DNA from: Nymphaea colorata
Lineage: Eukaryota > Streptophyta > Magnoliopsida > Nymphaeales > Nymphaeaceae
Length of the DNA stretch: 64,000 nt
Assembly: GCF_008831285.2 (NCBI RefSeq)
Contig: NC_045147.1
Location: 17,088,854-17,152,853 of the forward strand
Reading direction: 5' to 3'
Shown here: piece by piece, positions 61,792-64,000 of the stretch
How the letters are laid out: every line of letters starts with the position of its first letter
Position numbering within the stretch: position 1 is the first letter of the stretch
Notes under the pieces: model-generated
The model's database searches: none
Told to the model about the DNA's origin: nothing
The model's input: the letters and a program-made list of their open reading frames with translations, nothing else
Translations under genes and position numbers: made by a program

Positions 61792-62767
61792 ATGAGAGCC
61801 AGTTGACAAATGGGTGCCTCAACACCAGAATTGATTGGATAGAAGGGATGCAGGGCATTCTTCTCAGAGACCTGCCCACCTTCGTTAGAACTCTCAACAG
61901 GGACAGCGCATCATCTTCAACTTCTGCAAAAACGAAGCACAAGCAGTGACCAAATGCTCCGCCCTCATCCTCAACACCTTTGAAGATCTGGAGCACTATG
62001 TTCTCGACGCCATCCGAGCCCGAATGCCTCGCGTCTACACGGTCGGCCATCTGGTGAAGCTCAGCCAGAGCGTGGCCGTGAACGGGGCTACTGCCATCAA
62101 GTCCAACCTGTGGAAAGAAGAGGGTAGCTGCCTGGAATGGTTGGACGAGCAGGGGGAAGCCTTGTTCGTCTACGTCAACTTCGGCAGCATCACCGTTATG
62201 AGTCGGCAGCAGCTGGTGGAGTTCGCCTGGGGCCTGGCCAACCGCAACTACCCGTTCCTGTGGGTCATCAGGCCCGACCTGGTGAAGGGCGAGGCGGCCT
62301 TGCCGCCGCCGGAGTTCCTCGCCGAGACGAGGGACAGAGGGCGGCTGGCTAGCTGGTGTCCCTAACAGGAGGTGCTGCGCCACCCCTCCGACGGAGTGTT
62401 CCTCTCCCACATTGGGTGGAACTCGACGATGGAGAGCATGATCACATGTCGTTCTTGCCAAGAGATGACAAGAACGCCAAACTCAGTGATCTGCGGGGGA
62501 GTGCCCATGTTGTGCTGGCCTTTATGCGCTGAGCAGACGACCAACTGCAGGTACACCTGCACGGAATGGGGGATGGGGATGGAGATCGACGGCGACGTGA
62601 GGAGGGAGGAGGTCGAGGGCCAAGTGAGGGAGATGATGAAGGGAGAGAAGGGGAAGGAGAAGAGGAGGATGGCCATGAAGTGGAAGGAAAAATCAGAGAA
62701 GGCTGCCCTGCCCGGTGGACCTTCCTCTCTCAACCGTGAGAGGTTGATTAATGATGTCCTAGGCTGA
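61792..62767 (+). pseudogene. UGT85A-like glycosyltransferase pseudogene, exon 2 only
   Basis: This is a close copy of exon 2 of the gene at 6.4-10.4 kb, beginning after the same ACAG acceptor and reading ESQLTNG, then GMQGILLRDLPTFVRTL. A +2 (or -1) frameshift occurs near 61,903-61,910, after which NTFEDLEHYVLDAI resumes the UGT frame. Inside the PSPG box WCP is followed by TAA at 62,363-62,365, where the intact gene has a glutamine codon. A 51-base insertion (62,440-62,490) splits the box between ESM and ICGG without shifting the frame. The remainder, CGGVPMLCWPL-AEQTTNCRY, runs to a normal stop at 62,765. No exon 1 is present upstream. Three independent lesions and a missing first exon mean no functional enzyme can be made. 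Confidence 0.93.
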
Positions 62768-63585
62768 TTAATGATATCCTGATGCAGAAAGGCCAGCACT
62801 GAGTTTGGCTTGCTTCACCATTAATTCTTTCAAAACTCTCTCCAGAACTTCTATTTGGAGAGATATCGACCGCTACTTTCATAAGGAGAAGTTTCTCCAA
62901 GACGACTATTATACATGCACCAACATCCAAGCTTTTATTTCCTGTGTTGCTTCGTCAAAGAACACTGCTTCTGCTGTTCCTTAGATCTTTGCAGCTTGTA
63001 TTTCTTTGATCCAGCCGACTGTACATGTAGGATAATATTTCCCACACCGACCCTGGTCACATTTAACTTGAACTTTTGCTTTCCAACTTCTTGGCCTTTG
63101 TAGTCTGCGTGCAGGATAATATTGTTTGAATATCATGTCGTTTCTGATGAAATAATCAACTGTAAACACCTGTCTCGTAAACACCACGTCAAAATTTATC
63201 AGTTCAAAACAATTAAACATGCTTTTTCAGGTTCAAAACAAAACAAGTGGCCGCCAGACCCTTATTACAGTAGATTAAGACAAAACAACCTGGTTATTAG
63301 GATTCTTACTAGATTGTTTATGCGTTATATAACTGATGAAGGGCTCTCTTATGGCTAGACAATAATACCGTACAATAATTTCTCCAGAACCGCAGTACAA
63401 ATATCCCTTTGTTAGGTGAAAATATGTATCTAAAAACAGGAGCGGGAAAATTGAAAATGTGAAAGTAAAAATATAAAAGAGAAGAAAATGGGAAACCAGC
63501 TTCGTCCCCTCCAAAATCCATTTTTCCATTCGTCTGCACAGTTTTGGGCAACTGGTTTTTGTGTGTGTGAGAGAGAGAGAGAGAG
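62768..63585. other. Spacer and 5' leader of the nitronate monooxygenase gene
   Basis: No exon was recognised between the UGT pseudogene and the next gene. A GA-rich run at about 63,568-63,585 abuts the start codon, as often seen in plant leaders. Confidence 0.5.
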
Positions 63586-63723
63586 ATGGGTGGTTGGAGG
63601 GGGATTTTGGGGTTCGACTACGGCGTAGTTCAGGCACCACTGGGCCCCGATATTGCAAGCCCGGAGCTTGTTGCCGCCGTCGCCAACGCCGGTGCTATCG
63701 GACTCCTTCGAGCCCCCGATTCG
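63586..63723 (+). CDS. Nitronate monooxygenase (2-nitropropane dioxygenase-like), exon 1, partial
   Basis: The 46-residue product starts MGGWRGILGFDYGVVQAPLG and continues PDIASPELVAAVANAGAIGL-LRAPD. This is the N-terminal strand and FMN-binding start of the plant NMO/2-nitropropane dioxygenase TIM-barrel family, which oxidises alkyl nitronates using FMN. The likely exon end is before GT at 63,724, in phase 0, where homology stops and a TC microsatellite begins; this border is inferred. The remaining exons lie beyond the window. No lesion is seen in this exon. Confidence 0.8.
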
Positions 63724-64000
63724 GTCTCTCTCTCTCTCTCTCTCTCTTTCTAGTTGGTCAAGACCTATGGTTTGCTATGTAGTTCAGATATCTCTTGCCC
63801 CGGGAGATCATTTTCCTTGATCGCTTTGCCCTTTGCGCTTACCTCTACTGCCTTGTTTTCATTGTGTGTGTGTGAATCAGGCCCATAGAAGCATTCTTTT
63901 CTACGCGTTTCACGAGAGTGCCCCTAGAAATCCTCCATTTTGGGTGTCAGATTTATGTCTTTTCTGGTTTTATTAAGGGATTTGAAGCTTGTTATTTCGA
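63724..64000 (+). other. Presumed intron 1 of nitronate monooxygenase
   Basis: Begins GTCTCTCTC with a ~26-base TC run and shows no coding features. Its last ~70 bases resemble 395-470 at the start of the window. Confidence 0.5.

Noticed and set aside
1-64000. tRNA, rRNA or other structural RNA genes
   Set aside because: None recognised by eye on either strand. The only tRNA-related sequence is the 12-base copia primer-binding site. A covariance-model search would be needed to exclude a small RNA gene.

Overview
This is nuclear DNA of a flowering plant. The signs are a UGT85-type glucosyltransferase with one intron, a land-plant gamma-tubulin complex protein 4 (GCP4) relic, the first exon of a plant nitronate monooxygenase, and a Ty1/copia element whose primer-binding site reads TGGTATCAGAGC (initiator-Met tRNA type). 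The background is AT-rich and repeat-rich; the UGT exons are GC-rich islands. I cannot name the species.

Layout. 1-6.2 kb: no gene recognised; it holds an eight-copy 77-bp tandem repeat, a 145-bp duplication and two copies of a dispersed element. 6.2-10.6 kb: an apparently intact UGT85A-like gene on the + strand (two exons, 2.6-kb intron, TATA box, poly(A) signal). 10.6-18.5 kb: no gene; it includes a small MITE-like element and a ~2.3-kb foldback element with ~1-kb inverted arms (15.48-17.80 kb). 18.5-19.9 kb: decayed 3' exons of GCP4 on the - strand. 21.4-21.6 kb: a CpG-dense palindromic block. 21.6-53.85 kb: a large satellite array with monomers of about 850-930 bp, made partly of ~61-bp sub-repeats and organised in places as a 2,670-bp three-monomer higher-order repeat. 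It is interrupted by a copia retrotransposon (31.27-36.13 kb) and a 100-N assembly gap, and it carries a captured fragment of a second copia gag (23.4 kb). 54.1-54.8 kb: a TIR element. 54.9-58.6 kb: upstream exons of GCP4 on the - strand and a duplicated candidate 5' non-coding exon. 61.8-62.8 kb: a 5'-truncated UGT85A pseudogene with a frameshift, a stop in the PSPG box and a 51-bp insertion. 63.59 kb to the window end: exon 1 of nitronate monooxygenase.

How it fits together. The GCP4 remnants at 54.9-56.4 kb and 18.5-19.9 kb lie on the same strand and in transcript order (upstream exons at the higher coordinates), so the satellite array sits inside what was one gene. The gene is broken by several frameshifts and lacks recognisable N-terminal and middle exons. 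The two UGT copies share their 3' intron end and exon 2, so they come from one duplication, and only the first looks functional. The near-identical 2,670-bp repeats at 43.7-49.5 kb point to recent expansion within an older, more diverged array. The 100-N gap cannot be the true gap length, and sequence beside it carries single-base differences that look like assembly error.
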